Positions 56,681-64,000 of a DNA stretch of 64,000 nt are shown one piece after another. The stretch comes from Paenibacillus alvei DSM 29 (lineage in GTDB: Bacteria; Bacillota; Bacilli; Paenibacillales; Paenibacillaceae). Where the stretch lies: positions 455,001 to 519,000 of the forward strand of contig NZ_AMBZ01000004.1 in NCBI RefSeq assembly GCF_000293805.1. Direction: 5' to 3'. Within the stretch, counting starts at the first letter, position 1; each line of letters starts with the position of its first letter. The position numbers and the translations under genes are program-made. The notes below the pieces were generated by a model. It saw nothing but the letters and a program-made list of their open reading frames with translations, did no database searches and was not told the DNA's origin.

Positions 56681-58015
56681 ATGGGTAAAATTTTCGTACT
56701 GGATACAAATGTGCTGCTGCATGATCCGAACGCATTATTTGCATTTGGCAACAATGAAGTGATTATCCCGGCAGTTGTATTGGAAGAGATTGACTCGAAG
56801 AAGCGCAATGCAGATGAAATCGGGCGCAATGCCCGCACCGTTTCTCGACTGTTAGACGGGCTTCGTGATGTTGGACATCTTCATTCGGGGGTCAAACTGC
56901 ACAACGGTGGAACTTTGAAGGTAGAGTTGAATCATCGCAGCTTTGTGAAAGTACAGGAGATGTTTGGGGAAGTATCCAATGACAATCGGATTTTGGCAGT
57001 AGCGTTGAATTATCATTTAGAGCAGGAGCAGCACACTAACCCATCAATAGTTATTTTGGTAAGCAAGGACGTGCTTGTTCGGATCAAGGCAGATGTGTTG
57101 GGACTTCATACCGAAGACTATATGTCAGACCGCACCGTACAATCAGGAGATGAACTCTACAACGGTTGTGTAACTTTATTTGTTCATCCCGGTGTCATCG
57201 ATGAATTTTATTCTTTCCGCCATCTCCCGCTCCGCAGCTTGAATGTCAACATGTCCTTCCATCCGCATGAATTCGTCATCTTAAAAGATAATATGGGTAC
57301 GAGCAAATCGGCTTTGCTCAAGGTAAGCACAGATGCTAAGAAGCTTGAACCGCTCTTTCTCAGTAATGACCCTGTATGGGGGATAACGGCTCGTAATGCG
57401 CAGCAGCGCATGGCCCTGGAGCTGTTGCTGAATGATGACATTCCCCTTGTGACCATGGCCGGGAAGGCGGGTACAGGCAAGACGCTGCTTGCTCTTGCTG
57501 CCGGTCTCATGAAGGTGGAGGATGAACGCAAATACAAAAAGCTTCTTATTGCAAGACCAGTAGTGCCAATGGGGAAAGACATTGGTTACTTGCCCGGGGA
57601 GAAGGAAGAGAAGCTTCGTCCTTGGATGCAGCCGATTTATGATAACTTGGAATTTTTGTTCGACACAAAGAAGGCAGGAGATATTGAGAAAATATTGCTC
57701 GGCATGGGCAATATTCAGGTTGAAGCACTCACCTATATTCGTGGACGCTCTATCCCTGGGCAGTTCATTATTATTGATGAAGCCCAAAATTTGTCCAAAC
57801 ATGAGGTGAAAACGATTGTATCCCGGGTTGGTGAGGGAAGTAAAATTGTACTGATGGGGGATCCGGCACAGATCGACCATCCGTACTTAGATTCGGCAAG
57901 CAATGGCTTAACCTATTTGGTAGAACGATTTAAAACGGAAAGTGTTAGCGGCCATGTCACATTGGAAAAGGGAGAACGATCCCGCCTTGCACAGCTTGCC
58001 GCAGATCTTCTGTAA
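56681..58015 (+). CDS. ylaK: PhoH family protein with PIN domain (YlaK)
   Basis: Fusion of an N-terminal PIN-type RNase domain and a C-terminal PhoH ATPase (PhoH2), 444 residues from ATG 56681 after AAAGGGAG. The PIN domain has KIFVLDTNVLLHDPNALF (residues 3-20) with conserved acidic residues and VLEEIDSKK. The ATPase has GKAGTGKTLLALAAG (about 268-282), RPVVPMGKDIGYLPGEKEEKL, and Walker B FIIIDEAQNLSKHEVKTIVSRVG. Such proteins are toxin-like RNA unwinding/cutting enzymes; here it is probably housekeeping, since it sits in the yla cluster as in B. subtilis. It ends in a terminator. Confidence 0.93.
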   Translation: MGKIFVLDTNVLLHDPNALFAFGNNEVIIPAVVLEEIDSKKRNADEIGRNARTVSRLLDGLRDVGHLHSGVKLHNGGTLKVELNHRSFVKVQEMFGEVSNDNRILAVALNYHLEQEQHTNPSIVILVSKDVLVRIKADVLGLHTEDYMSDRTVQSGDELYNGCVTLFVHPGVIDEFYSFRHLPLRSLNVNMSFHPHEFVILKDNMGTSKSALLKVSTDAKKLEPLFLSNDPVWGITARNAQQRMALELLLNDDIPLVTMAGKAGTGKTLLALAAGLMKVEDERKYKKLLIARPVVPMGKDIGYLPGEKEEKLRPWMQPIYDNLEFLFDTKKAGDIEKILLGMGNIQVEALTYIRGRSIPGQFIIIDEAQNLSKHEVKTIVSRVGEGSKIVLMGDPAQIDHPYLDSASNGLTYLVERFKTESVSGHVTLEKGERSRLAQLAADLL

Positions 58016-58020
58016 GCAGT

Positions 58021-58056
58021 AAAGCCTCTGGGTAGTATCCGGAGGCTTATTTTTTC
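58021..58056 (+). terminator. intrinsic terminator after ylaK
   Basis: AAGCCTC.GG pairs with CC.GAGGCTT, then ATTTTTT. It lies six bases after the ylaK stop. Confidence 0.9.
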
Positions 58057-58151
58057 GCCTAATCATGCATTCTGTTACGGACAGCTCGTATGTTCGGTGC
58101 TACAATAGGGGTGTTGGAAAAGAAAAATTATGTTAGTGGGGAGGAGAATGA

Positions 58152-59531
58152 GTGCCGAATTTGAAAAAGCTGCTAGTTGCAGTAATTATGATTTTCGTTT
58201 CGTTACTCTTGTTGTCCCAATTTCATATAAGTGATCAAATATTTGAACCGTCGCAGCCTTCGACGAATGAAGTGGCCAATCGCCCTCCTAAGGCGAAGAA
58301 GAACCCGTCAACTTGGAAGCAGTTAAAGGTATTGGTGAACCTTCCTTCGATATCATTTATTCAGCTCCGGCAGCTCAACCAGTCCTTCATTGACAATAAC
58401 GGCATTTATGTGGAGCTTGTTAATGCAGAAAATCCATTAACGGGTGCTGAATGGTTTAGCCAGCTAAAACAGGAAGACAGTGCGGACATTATGCTGACAG
58501 ATAGTGCTTCCGTATTGAGCTTTGCCAAGAAGGGCTGGCTGCAGCCGATTGATCAATCATCAAATGCCGGTTTCACGTCTCTAGCTTGGCTGATGAATCA
58601 GTTAAAATGGAATGGGTATACGTGGGGAGTACCTGCCCAAATTGAACCTTATGTGCTGGTATGGAACAAAGCGTTAATGGCTGGGAGGATGAATGGCTCC
58701 TTGCCTGAAAGTTGGGAGGGGTGGAAAAAGATGCTCGATCCAACCTCTCTTCAAGATTCTATTCCGAGCCAGCGGCAAGAGGTTTCTGAGACGGATAGGG
58801 CGGCAGCTAGGTTAGAAATGCCTCAAGCTTGGTTCGCGTGGCATAGTGGGGATAGGGAGGCATTCTTATCGCTAATCCGACGACTGGGCTTAATATGGCC
58901 CGAAGTGAATCAGACTCCATTAATGCGCTCCGATTGGTATGCTAAGGGAGTTGATGGCGATAATGGGGCATCTACTGGACTGAAGTGGAATCAACAGTTG
59001 ATAGAGCTGGAATCGTATCGCTCTCATTTTGTTCCGTGGGAAGCGAAAGCCAACAAGTCAGAAACGTGGAACTTATTGCGTTCAGGGAAAGTAGCCTTTG
59101 CAATCGTACCTTATTCTGAAGCGGTGGCAGAGGTCAGTGAGCCGTTAGCAATTGAAGCGCCAGGAGACGTTCACCTACCCGTTGGTCAATGGGTGGCGAG
59201 CAGAAGCTATATCATTGCATCTAGTTCGCAGCATGAAGCGGAGGCAAGGCAGTGGATAGCATATATGACAAGTCTTGCTGTTCAGCGGGAATGGTATGAC
59301 ACCTTGTCTGTATTGCCAGTTCATGAACAAGCATACATAGATCGCCGGGGAGATATTCGGCGCTGGCTCCCTGACATGTTCTTACCTCAAGCCAATTATG
59401 CGGCAGCGCTGTTCAATGCTATAGATCCGATTCGAGGCTGGATTGGAACGGCGGAGCTTTGGCTGATGGGAGCAGCCACTAATGAGCAGCTGCAGCAGGG
59501 ATGGAATAATCCTGCTTCGATCAGCAGATAG
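58152..59531 (+). CDS. extracellular solute-binding protein, family 1-like
   Basis: A 459-residue exported protein. The N-terminal hydrophobic helix (KLLVAVIMIFVSLLLLSQF) has no lipobox cysteine, so it is probably anchored by an uncleaved signal or released. It shows the ABC sugar-binding fold: a mid segment AGMDADI-like DSADIMLTDSASVLSFAKKGWLQPID, then YTWGVPAQIEPYVLVWNKALM, and LRSGKVAFAIVPYSEAVAEV. Start GTG 58152 with GGGAGGAG upstream. No permease or ATPase gene is next to it, so its partner and ligand cannot be named; it might instead be a sensor component. Confidence 0.8.
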   Translation: MPNLKKLLVAVIMIFVSLLLLSQFHISDQIFEPSQPSTNEVANRPPKAKKNPSTWKQLKVLVNLPSISFIQLRQLNQSFIDNNGIYVELVNAENPLTGAEWFSQLKQEDSADIMLTDSASVLSFAKKGWLQPIDQSSNAGFTSLAWLMNQLKWNGYTWGVPAQIEPYVLVWNKALMAGRMNGSLPESWEGWKKMLDPTSLQDSIPSQRQEVSETDRAAARLEMPQAWFAWHSGDREAFLSLIRRLGLIWPEVNQTPLMRSDWYAKGVDGDNGASTGLKWNQQLIELESYRSHFVPWEAKANKSETWNLLRSGKVAFAIVPYSEAVAEVSEPLAIEAPGDVHLPVGQWVASRSYIIASSSQHEAEARQWIAYMTSLAVQREWYDTLSVLPVHEQAYIDRRGDIRRWLPDMFLPQANYAAALFNAIDPIRGWIGTAELWLMGAATNEQLQQGWNNPASISR

Positions 59532-59596
59532 ACTTAAGCAAATGAGCGTACTGTAGATGTGATCTCTGCTGATCGACAAGTAGTGCAGGAGAATTA

Positions 59597-59635
59597 GCCT
59601 TACCAGCTGAGCGACAGCTTGACGGTAAGGCTTTT
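59597..59635 (+). terminator. plus-strand terminator inside the 3' end of a convergent gene
   Basis: GCCTTACC (59597-59604) pairs with GGTAAGGC (59624-59631), with AGCT/AGCT pairing inside, followed by TTTTG. It would stop transcripts of the solute-binding protein gene while forming the last codons of the minus-strand gene. Confidence 0.65.
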
Positions 59636-60712
59636 GTCATCGATTGTTACTTCCTTTGCTTCAATGAAGGATACGAGTTGCTTTGGATAGAAGCCTAGAT
59701 CGAATTTTTGTTCTAGTTCTTTACGAGTGGTGTCAGGCAGCTCAAGTCCATTGAACTGCATGTGATCTACATGGAACAATATACGATTTTCCGGTTCTGA
59801 TTCAATTGTATAATGGCCTTCAATACGAACGGTCATGCCAGAACGTGTGCCTTCAGCGGCGATAATGCCCTTCTTGAAATGGAATGCAAAGGTTTCGAAC
59901 ATCGGATCTTGCTCTCTGAGGAACTGATTGAGTTGTTCTTCCTTGATCGTGATCGTATAATTAGTACCTTCAATGGTTAGGCCCCCGCTGTTTTTGACAA
60001 AATCGGGCAGCTTATTCATCGCGCTTGCCAGTGCCTGAAAATAATGGCGAACCTCATAAAGGCCGACGTTCTGCCAATAGGCTGTAAATTCTTGAATAAG
60101 TGCATTCATTGCTTTCGGGTTACTGCTGGCTGCAATGTCAGAATCCAGCTTTTGCTGCAGCTTTTTGAGCCGATCGCGCTGCTCGATGAGCTGTGCGCGA
60201 ACGGTTGAGAGCTCACGCTCCAGCCGTAGATGCTTGTCACGTGTCTGGCGTAAGCCTTGTATTTGTTCTTTGTAAGCATTTATGATGTCCTGATCAGATT
60301 GGAAGAGCAGCTGAAAGTATTCGAATAACCGAAACATATCTTGAAGCCGGTTAGCTGAGAGAACGGCTTGCAGCATCATGTCGCGTTCGCCAATATAGTA
60401 AGCGCGAAATACACGTCCAGCTTGTTCGCGCTTCTGTTCCAAGGTGGTTTCGCGGGCTTGAAGCTCGTCCTCTGTGCGCGTGCGCTCTTTGGCTGTTGCT
60501 GCTTCCTGGATGGTTATGCGATCGATGTCCTTGTCCAGTTCGGTGACGGATAGGCTCTGTTGAAGCAGTTGCAGTTCTTCTGCTGTTGGCTGAATGCTCC
60601 ATTGTACTGGTGAAGCTGGCTCTGCATCTGTCGCACACGGAACGATCGCGATGAGCTGCATCGATATCATAACCCCAATGAGCGAGCGCCATGCGCGTTT
60701 CGTTATAGTCAT
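59600..60712 (-). CDS. hypothetical exported coiled-coil protein
   Basis: A 370-residue protein, start ATG 60712 with GGAGG about 7 bases upstream; the frame opens 20 codons earlier without a ribosome site. A signal peptide (WRSLIGVMISMQLIAIVPCATDAEP) is followed by a long coiled coil of about 150 residues (EELQLLQQSLSVTELDKDIDRI, EDELQARETTLEQKREQAGRV, LERELSTVRAQLIEQRDRLKKLQQKL) like the N-terminal half of EnvC/PcsB murein hydrolase activators. The C-terminal 170 residues (LPDFVKNSGGLTIEGTNYTITIKEEQL) are a separate beta-rich domain without peptidase motifs. Possibly a cell-wall regulator, by analogy only. Confidence 0.7.
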   Translation of the reverse strand: MTITKRAWRSLIGVMISMQLIAIVPCATDAEPASPVQWSIQPTAEELQLLQQSLSVTELDKDIDRITIQEAATAKERTRTEDELQARETTLEQKREQAGRVFRAYYIGERDMMLQAVLSANRLQDMFRLFEYFQLLFQSDQDIINAYKEQIQGLRQTRDKHLRLERELSTVRAQLIEQRDRLKKLQQKLDSDIAASSNPKAMNALIQEFTAYWQNVGLYEVRHYFQALASAMNKLPDFVKNSGGLTIEGTNYTITIKEEQLNQFLREQDPMFETFAFHFKKGIIAAEGTRSGMTVRIEGHYTIESEPENRILFHVDHMQFNGLELPDTTRKELEQKFDLGFYPKQLVSFIEAKEVTIDDKSLTVKLSLSW

Positions 60713-60874
60713 GAGGCGACCTCCTTCATTGAGTTGCACAACATTATCGTATGTTCGGATCGGGTTGGACATGACCTGAACGAGTGTTGTGTAGTTGAAG
60801 GATAACTATAAAAGCTTATCCAAAATGTTTTTAATGTTTCTATTGAACCTGCATAAATAGAAAGGAAGGACTGT

Positions 60875-61996
60875 ATGTCTCATTATCAGCCGAATCCCAT
60901 CCTCATTCAATACTTAATTAACCAAATTGAACAATCCGATAGCAACTGCATTCCATTCTCGCAGTTTATGGGTACCTGTCTATACCATTCAACGGAAGGT
61001 TATTATATGTCCGAACGAACGAAGATTGGACGCGAGGGTGATTTCTATACAAGCTCGAATATCGGCTCGATCATGGCGGAAATGCTTGCTGTGTATGTTA
61101 AGCGGCGTTCGAAGGAGCGTGGTTGGAGATCTGATTCCATAACGCTGGTGGAATGGGGGGCAGGTACGGGGCGTCTTGCACTGCAAATGAGTCAGCGCTT
61201 TAAGCATGATCGCTTTGAAGGTTATGAGCATGTTATCGTAGAGAGGAGTCCGCATCATCAACGCCTGGCGGCGGAAATGCTCGGAGGAGAGCGAATTCCG
61301 ATTACATGGTGGGATGAGCAGGGATTCGAACAAGAGTCACCTCAGCGGCGTCTATTCGTCATCGCAAATGAATTGCTCGATGCGTTTCCGGTCGAGCGTA
61401 TTCGGCATCATGATGGTATATATGAGCAGTGCTATGTAGTGTGGGATGCGGAGAAGCAGCAATTCATGCCGCTTTGGCTGCCTGCGACGGAAGAGACCCT
61501 TTTATGGCTTGAGCAGCATCATATTCAACTTGTGGATCGGCAAATATTCGATGCGGGGATTGCAATGTCTGCTTGGATGACCTCTATTCTGAGTCAGGTG
61601 GAGGAAGCGGAATTCGTATTTATTGACTATGGGGATGGAACGAATGAGTTGACTGCAGCACATCGGATGGAGGGAACGCTGATGTGCTACCACCGTCACC
61701 AGGCTCATGACAATCCTTGGATTCACATCGGAGAGCAGGATATTACATCGATGGTTGATTTTGATATTTGCCAGCGTGTTGCCAAGCAAGTCAATGCATC
61801 GATACTCGGCTATATGACACAGAAGTCATTTTTGTTGGAACAAGGCTTGTTGAATGAACTGCAGCAGCACACCAACCCGGATCCATTCAGTGCGGAAGCA
61901 CGCCGCAATCGCGCTATTCGACAATTGCTGCTCAGCGATCAGATGAGCGAACGATTCCATGTGCTCTTGTTGTCCTGTGGATCCGAATCAAAATAA
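60875..61996 (+). CDS. SAM-dependent methyltransferase, MidA/NDUFAF7 type
   Basis: A 373-residue class I methyltransferase of the DUF185 (Methyltransf_28) family. Marker segments are REGDFYTSSNIGSIMAEMLA, motif I VEWGAGTGRLALQM (about 90-103), VIANELLDAFPVERIRH, and FVFIDYGDGTNELTAAHRMEGTLMCYHRHQAHDNPW. The mitochondrial homologue dimethylates an arginine in complex I; the bacterial substrate is unknown. ATG 60875 follows AAGGAAGG. It is divergent from the coiled-coil gene across a 162-base gap and ends before a perfect inverted repeat. Confidence 0.88.
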   Translation: MSHYQPNPILIQYLINQIEQSDSNCIPFSQFMGTCLYHSTEGYYMSERTKIGREGDFYTSSNIGSIMAEMLAVYVKRRSKERGWRSDSITLVEWGAGTGRLALQMSQRFKHDRFEGYEHVIVERSPHHQRLAAEMLGGERIPITWWDEQGFEQESPQRRLFVIANELLDAFPVERIRHHDGIYEQCYVVWDAEKQQFMPLWLPATEETLLWLEQHHIQLVDRQIFDAGIAMSAWMTSILSQVEEAEFVFIDYGDGTNELTAAHRMEGTLMCYHRHQAHDNPWIHIGEQDITSMVDFDICQRVAKQVNASILGYMTQKSFLLEQGLLNELQQHTNPDPFSAEARRNRAIRQLLLSDQMSERFHVLLLSCGSESK

Positions 61997-62031
61997 TAAT
62001 CCATTAAGGAATCACAAGGAGTCAAAACATG

Positions 62032-62070
62032 AAGAAGCGTCAGGAGATATGGGATCTCCTGACGCTTCTT
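62032..62070. terminator. perfect 17-bp inverted repeat between convergent genes
   Basis: AAGAAGCGTCAGGAGAT (62032-62048) pairs without mismatch with 62054-62070 around ATGGG. Plus-strand U content after the stem is low (CTTCTTGC), but the place, between the methyltransferase and the convergent DUF2626 gene, suits a shared terminator. A start codon with a good AAGGAG site (ATG 62029) also enters it; see findings. Confidence 0.65.
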
Positions 62071-62128
62071 GCTGTATCGTTCTATTCTGTCATCTCATTA
62101 GCCGTCCGCAACGATGTCAATGGTGCTG

Positions 62129-62365
62129 TTAGTATGGGTTTTTCATAATGAAGACGCTCCAATACGAAAAGCCGCTGAAGCATACGACCATGTATGCCCA
62201 AAACAGCATTGTATATGTACGTTCGGACAATTTCAAGTAACCCAGCAACACAAAGAAAGCGGTCTGCATGAAGAACAGCAATGCCATTTCAATCATGTCT
62301 CCTGCGAACGCCATCAGACCGATTACCAATGTCCAGAAGCCGAGTACGCGATACATCCGTGCCAC
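62129..62365 (-). CDS. DUF2626 family protein (YqgY-like)
   Basis: A 78-residue membrane protein with three helices: VLGFWTLVIGLMAFAGDM, MALLFFMQTAFFVLLGYLKL and TMLFWAYMVVCFSGFSYWSVF. The pattern MYRVLGFWT, LSERTY and FSYWSVFIM fits DUF2626 and B. subtilis YqgY. The start is GTG 62365 after GAGGGGGAT. Function unknown. Confidence 0.85.
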   Translation of the reverse strand: MARMYRVLGFWTLVIGLMAFAGDMIEMALLFFMQTAFFVLLGYLKLSERTYTMLFWAYMVVCFSGFSYWSVFIMKNPY

Positions 62366-62521
62366 GATTCATCCCCCTCTCGTTACGATCGGCCCAACAT
62401 TTACTATTGACATTATAGCGTTCCACTCTTCTGGTGTAAACTGCCAATCTTGATGGATTAGCGAACTTTTTCAGAATCTTAGCCTAATTGTGATCTAGTG
62501 CATGGACAGGTAAACGTATGA

Positions 62522-62570
62522 TTCATAGAAAAAATGGATATACATTTTAGTATCCGATAGATTCTATGAA
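62522..62570. repeat. nested inverted repeat upstream of rsfA
   Basis: TTCATAGAA (62522-62530) and TTCTATGAA (62562-62570) are exact complements; inside, GGATA (62536-62540) pairs with TATCC (62551-62555). It lies in the 336-base gap between DUF2626 (minus) and rsfA (plus), where I see no gene. No T-tract follows, so an operator or divergent-transcript structure is more likely than a terminator. Confidence 0.45.
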
Positions 62571-62701
62571 CTCTACCATGGGCATAGAGATGGAATAAGC
62601 GGTTGATTACCGACTGATCATCCTTCGTCGCCTGCTTACATGCGGATGGCGTGGGTGCTGTATACAACCGAATTGAATGAGTGTCGTTAGGAGGGTATCG
62701 C

Positions 62702-63346
62702 ATGACTGCAATTAGACAAGATGCGTGGACAGCGGATGATGATTTGATTTTGGCAGAAGTAACGTTAAGACATATCCGCGAAGGTAGCACCCAGCTAGCT
62801 GCCTTTGAGGAAGTAGGGGAAAAGATTGGCCGCACGTCTGCTGCCTGCGGGTTCCGCTGGAATAGCTGTGTCCGCAAAAAATATGAAGCTGCTATCCAAC
62901 TTGCAAAAGCACAACGCCAAAAACGCAACTATATGAAAAAGCAGCCAATTGGCGCACAAGTGGCTTCTATTGCTTTAGCTGATGGTGAAGAAATTGGCCT
63001 TAAGCCAGAGCTCATTACCGAAGAATCGCTTTCCATGGATATGGTTATCCGCTTCTTGCGGCAATGGCGTAACAATTATCAAGAGCTGTCACGTCAATTG
63101 AAGCATACGGAGAAAGAGTTGCAAGATAAGGAAGAGCAGTATCGTCGTCTGCGGGAAGAAAACGAGTATCTCTCCAAGCAGGTGAATGCGGTGCAGACGG
63201 ATTACCGCACGGTTAATGACGATTATAAGGCGCTTATTCAAATTATGGATCGTGCTCGCAGATTAGCGATTTTAAGCGAAGATGAGGACGACTCGAAGAC
63301 TCGCTTTCGGATGGATGCCAACGGCAATCTGGAGCGAATTGAATAA
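62702..63346 (+). CDS. rsfA: RsfA family transcription factor
   Basis: Forespore regulator related to B. subtilis RsfA, which modulates SigF-dependent genes. It is 214 residues from ATG 62702, 7 bases after AGGAGGG; the upstream frame from 62681 is not needed. The N-terminal Myb/SANT-like DNA-binding domain is very conserved: RQDAWTADDDLILAEVTLRHIREGSTQLAAFEEVGEKIGRTSAACGFRWNSCVRKKYEAAI, read here in order. A C-terminal coiled coil (LSRQLKHTEKELQDKEEQYRRLREENEYLSKQ) suits dimerisation. Followed by a strong terminator. Confidence 0.93.
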   Translation: MTAIRQDAWTADDDLILAEVTLRHIREGSTQLAAFEEVGEKIGRTSAACGFRWNSCVRKKYEAAIQLAKAQRQKRNYMKKQPIGAQVASIALADGEEIGLKPELITEESLSMDMVIRFLRQWRNNYQELSRQLKHTEKELQDKEEQYRRLREENEYLSKQVNAVQTDYRTVNDDYKALIQIMDRARRLAILSEDEDDSKTRFRMDANGNLERIE

Positions 63347-63359
63347 TACAGGCCGAATG

Positions 63360-63405
63360 GAAAAAGCGTGAAGAGAGAGCATGGCTCACTCTTTGCGCTT
63401 TTTGT
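63360..63405 (+). terminator. intrinsic terminator after rsfA
   Basis: AAAAAGCG pairs with CGCTTTTT, and inside AGAG.GAGC pairs with GCTC.CTCT around ATG. The T-run ends at about 63403. Confidence 0.92.
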
Positions 63406-63464
63406 CTTTTTGATTTCAGTTTGATATAACAGATAGATACTTGTTCACAAGGAAGGTGCTATAT

Positions 63465-64000
63465 ATGGTTATCGATATTATTGGCGGAGGTTCACTGGGA
63501 CTGCTTCATGTGGCAATGCTGTTATCAAATTCCCCTTCAATAGATGGAAACAATGTAGAGGTGCGATTGTGGACACGCACGGAGGAACAAGCATTGCTTA
63601 TTCGCAATCAAGGTATTTATTTTGAGGGGCAGGATGGCAGAGTGGCTCATATTCACCCTGTACGGGCTTATCCATTGGAGGAAGCTGGTGAAGTACTTGA
63701 ACAGACAGGTATGAAATCAAGCTGCATATGGCTGTTTGTGAAGCAGACGCATATTGATTCTGATTTCCTCGGCTATTTAGATCGTATCCCAAGAGAAAAG
63801 ACGGCTTCCCTGGTCTGTTATCAAAATGGGGTTGGTCACATGGAGGTGTTGAGCAGCATTTGGCCACGGGAGCAATTGTTATGGGCTGTTACGACAGAAG
63901 CAGCCAAGCGCGTAAGCAGCAATAAGGTTATTCGTACCGGTAGCGGTCAGACTTCGATTGGAATATGGAATGCCTATTCAATTTGTCCAAATAAGACGGA
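63465..64000 (+). CDS. 2-dehydropantoate 2-reductase-like protein, 3' end outside window
   Basis: The first 178 residues of a ketopantoate reductase family protein (PanE/ApbA), which uses NADPH in pantothenate synthesis. ATG 63465 follows AAGGAAGGTG. The N-terminal dinucleotide-binding motif is DIIGGGSLGLLHVAMLL (residues 3-19), in place of the canonical GxGxxG with GGGSLG. Later come KSSCIWLFVKQTHID and SLVCYQNGVGHMEVL (NGVG is the family signature), then WAVTTEAAKRVSSNKVIRTGSGQTSIG. The catalytic C-terminal domain is beyond the window, so a related oxidoreductase cannot be excluded. No break in the visible part. Confidence 0.88.
   Translation, partial: MVIDIIGGGSLGLLHVAMLLSNSPSIDGNNVEVRLWTRTEEQALLIRNQGIYFEGQDGRVAHIHPVRAYPLEEAGEVLEQTGMKSSCIWLFVKQTHIDSDFLGYLDRIPREKTASLVCYQNGVGHMEVLSSIWPREQLLWAVTTEAAKRVSSNKVIRTGSGQTSIGIWNAYSICPNKT

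Noticed and set aside
1-64000. Search by eye for CRISPR arrays, insertion sequences, prophage genes, toxin-antitoxin or defence islands
   Set aside because: No regularly spaced repeats, transposases, integrases or defence-type gene clusters were seen; the only PIN domain is the housekeeping-type YlaK.

Overview
The window looks like ordinary chromosome from a spore-forming Bacillales bacterium, most probably Paenibacillus or a close relative. The evidence is gene order and protein type: the yqe/yqf block of Bacillus subtilis (mtaB, Na/Pi transporter, rpsU, yqeY, nfeD, floA, yqfC, yqfD, phoH, pgpH, ybeY, dgkA, era, yqzL, recO, glyQS, yqxD, dnaG, sigA, trmK, yqfO), AddAB rather than RecBCD, a glycine T-box, and sporulation genes (yqfC, yqfD, ylaJ, rsfA). 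I see no prophage, insertion sequence, CRISPR array, defence island or biosynthetic cluster. || Layout. 1-6045: 3' part of mtaB, a Nudix hydrolase, deoC, a Na/Pi transporter, an RlmI-type methyltransferase and a DUF1835 protein. 6330-19087: an end-processing operon, addB-addA-sbcD-sbcC. 19088-20845: a possible free-standing structured RNA, a broken methyltransferase gene and a Tyr/Pro-rich protein. 21034-31414: HIT, rpsU, yqeY, nfeD-floA behind a SigW-like promoter, yqfCD behind a SigE-like promoter, phoH, pgpH, ybeY, dgkA. 31511-43449: era, yqzL, recO, T-box-glyQS, yqxD, dnaG, rpoD, a membrane protein, trmK, nif3. 43501-43900: RNase P RNA. 44117-51861: a subtilisin-like protease, ypuI, DUF1540, the nifS-thiI pair, TerC and small membrane proteins. 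52028-58015: the yla block (typA, ylaH, LCP, ylaJ, ylaK). 58152-64000: a solute-binding protein, a coiled-coil exported protein, a MidA-type methyltransferase, DUF2626, rsfA and the 5' part of a panE-like gene. || The genes are mostly housekeeping: recombinational repair, ribosome and tRNA maturation, RNA processing, envelope maintenance, the replication-transcription core (primase, SigA) and sporulation. || The dominant oddity is that at least nine genes, including the essential dnaG, have a reading frame broken by loss of exactly one base, usually in a homopolymer. Restoring one base gives a full-length family member every time. This looks like systematic homopolymer under-calling rather than gene decay, so those entries are typed as pseudogene only because the given sequence is not openly readable. 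One methyltransferase gene (19355-20105) has a longer loss that removes its SAM-binding motif and may be truly dead. The most interesting unexplained items are the possible ncRNA at 19142-19296, a 51-codon gene at 55779-55932 visible only after two base corrections, and an RNase P RNA that looks like class A rather than the class B usual for Bacillus.
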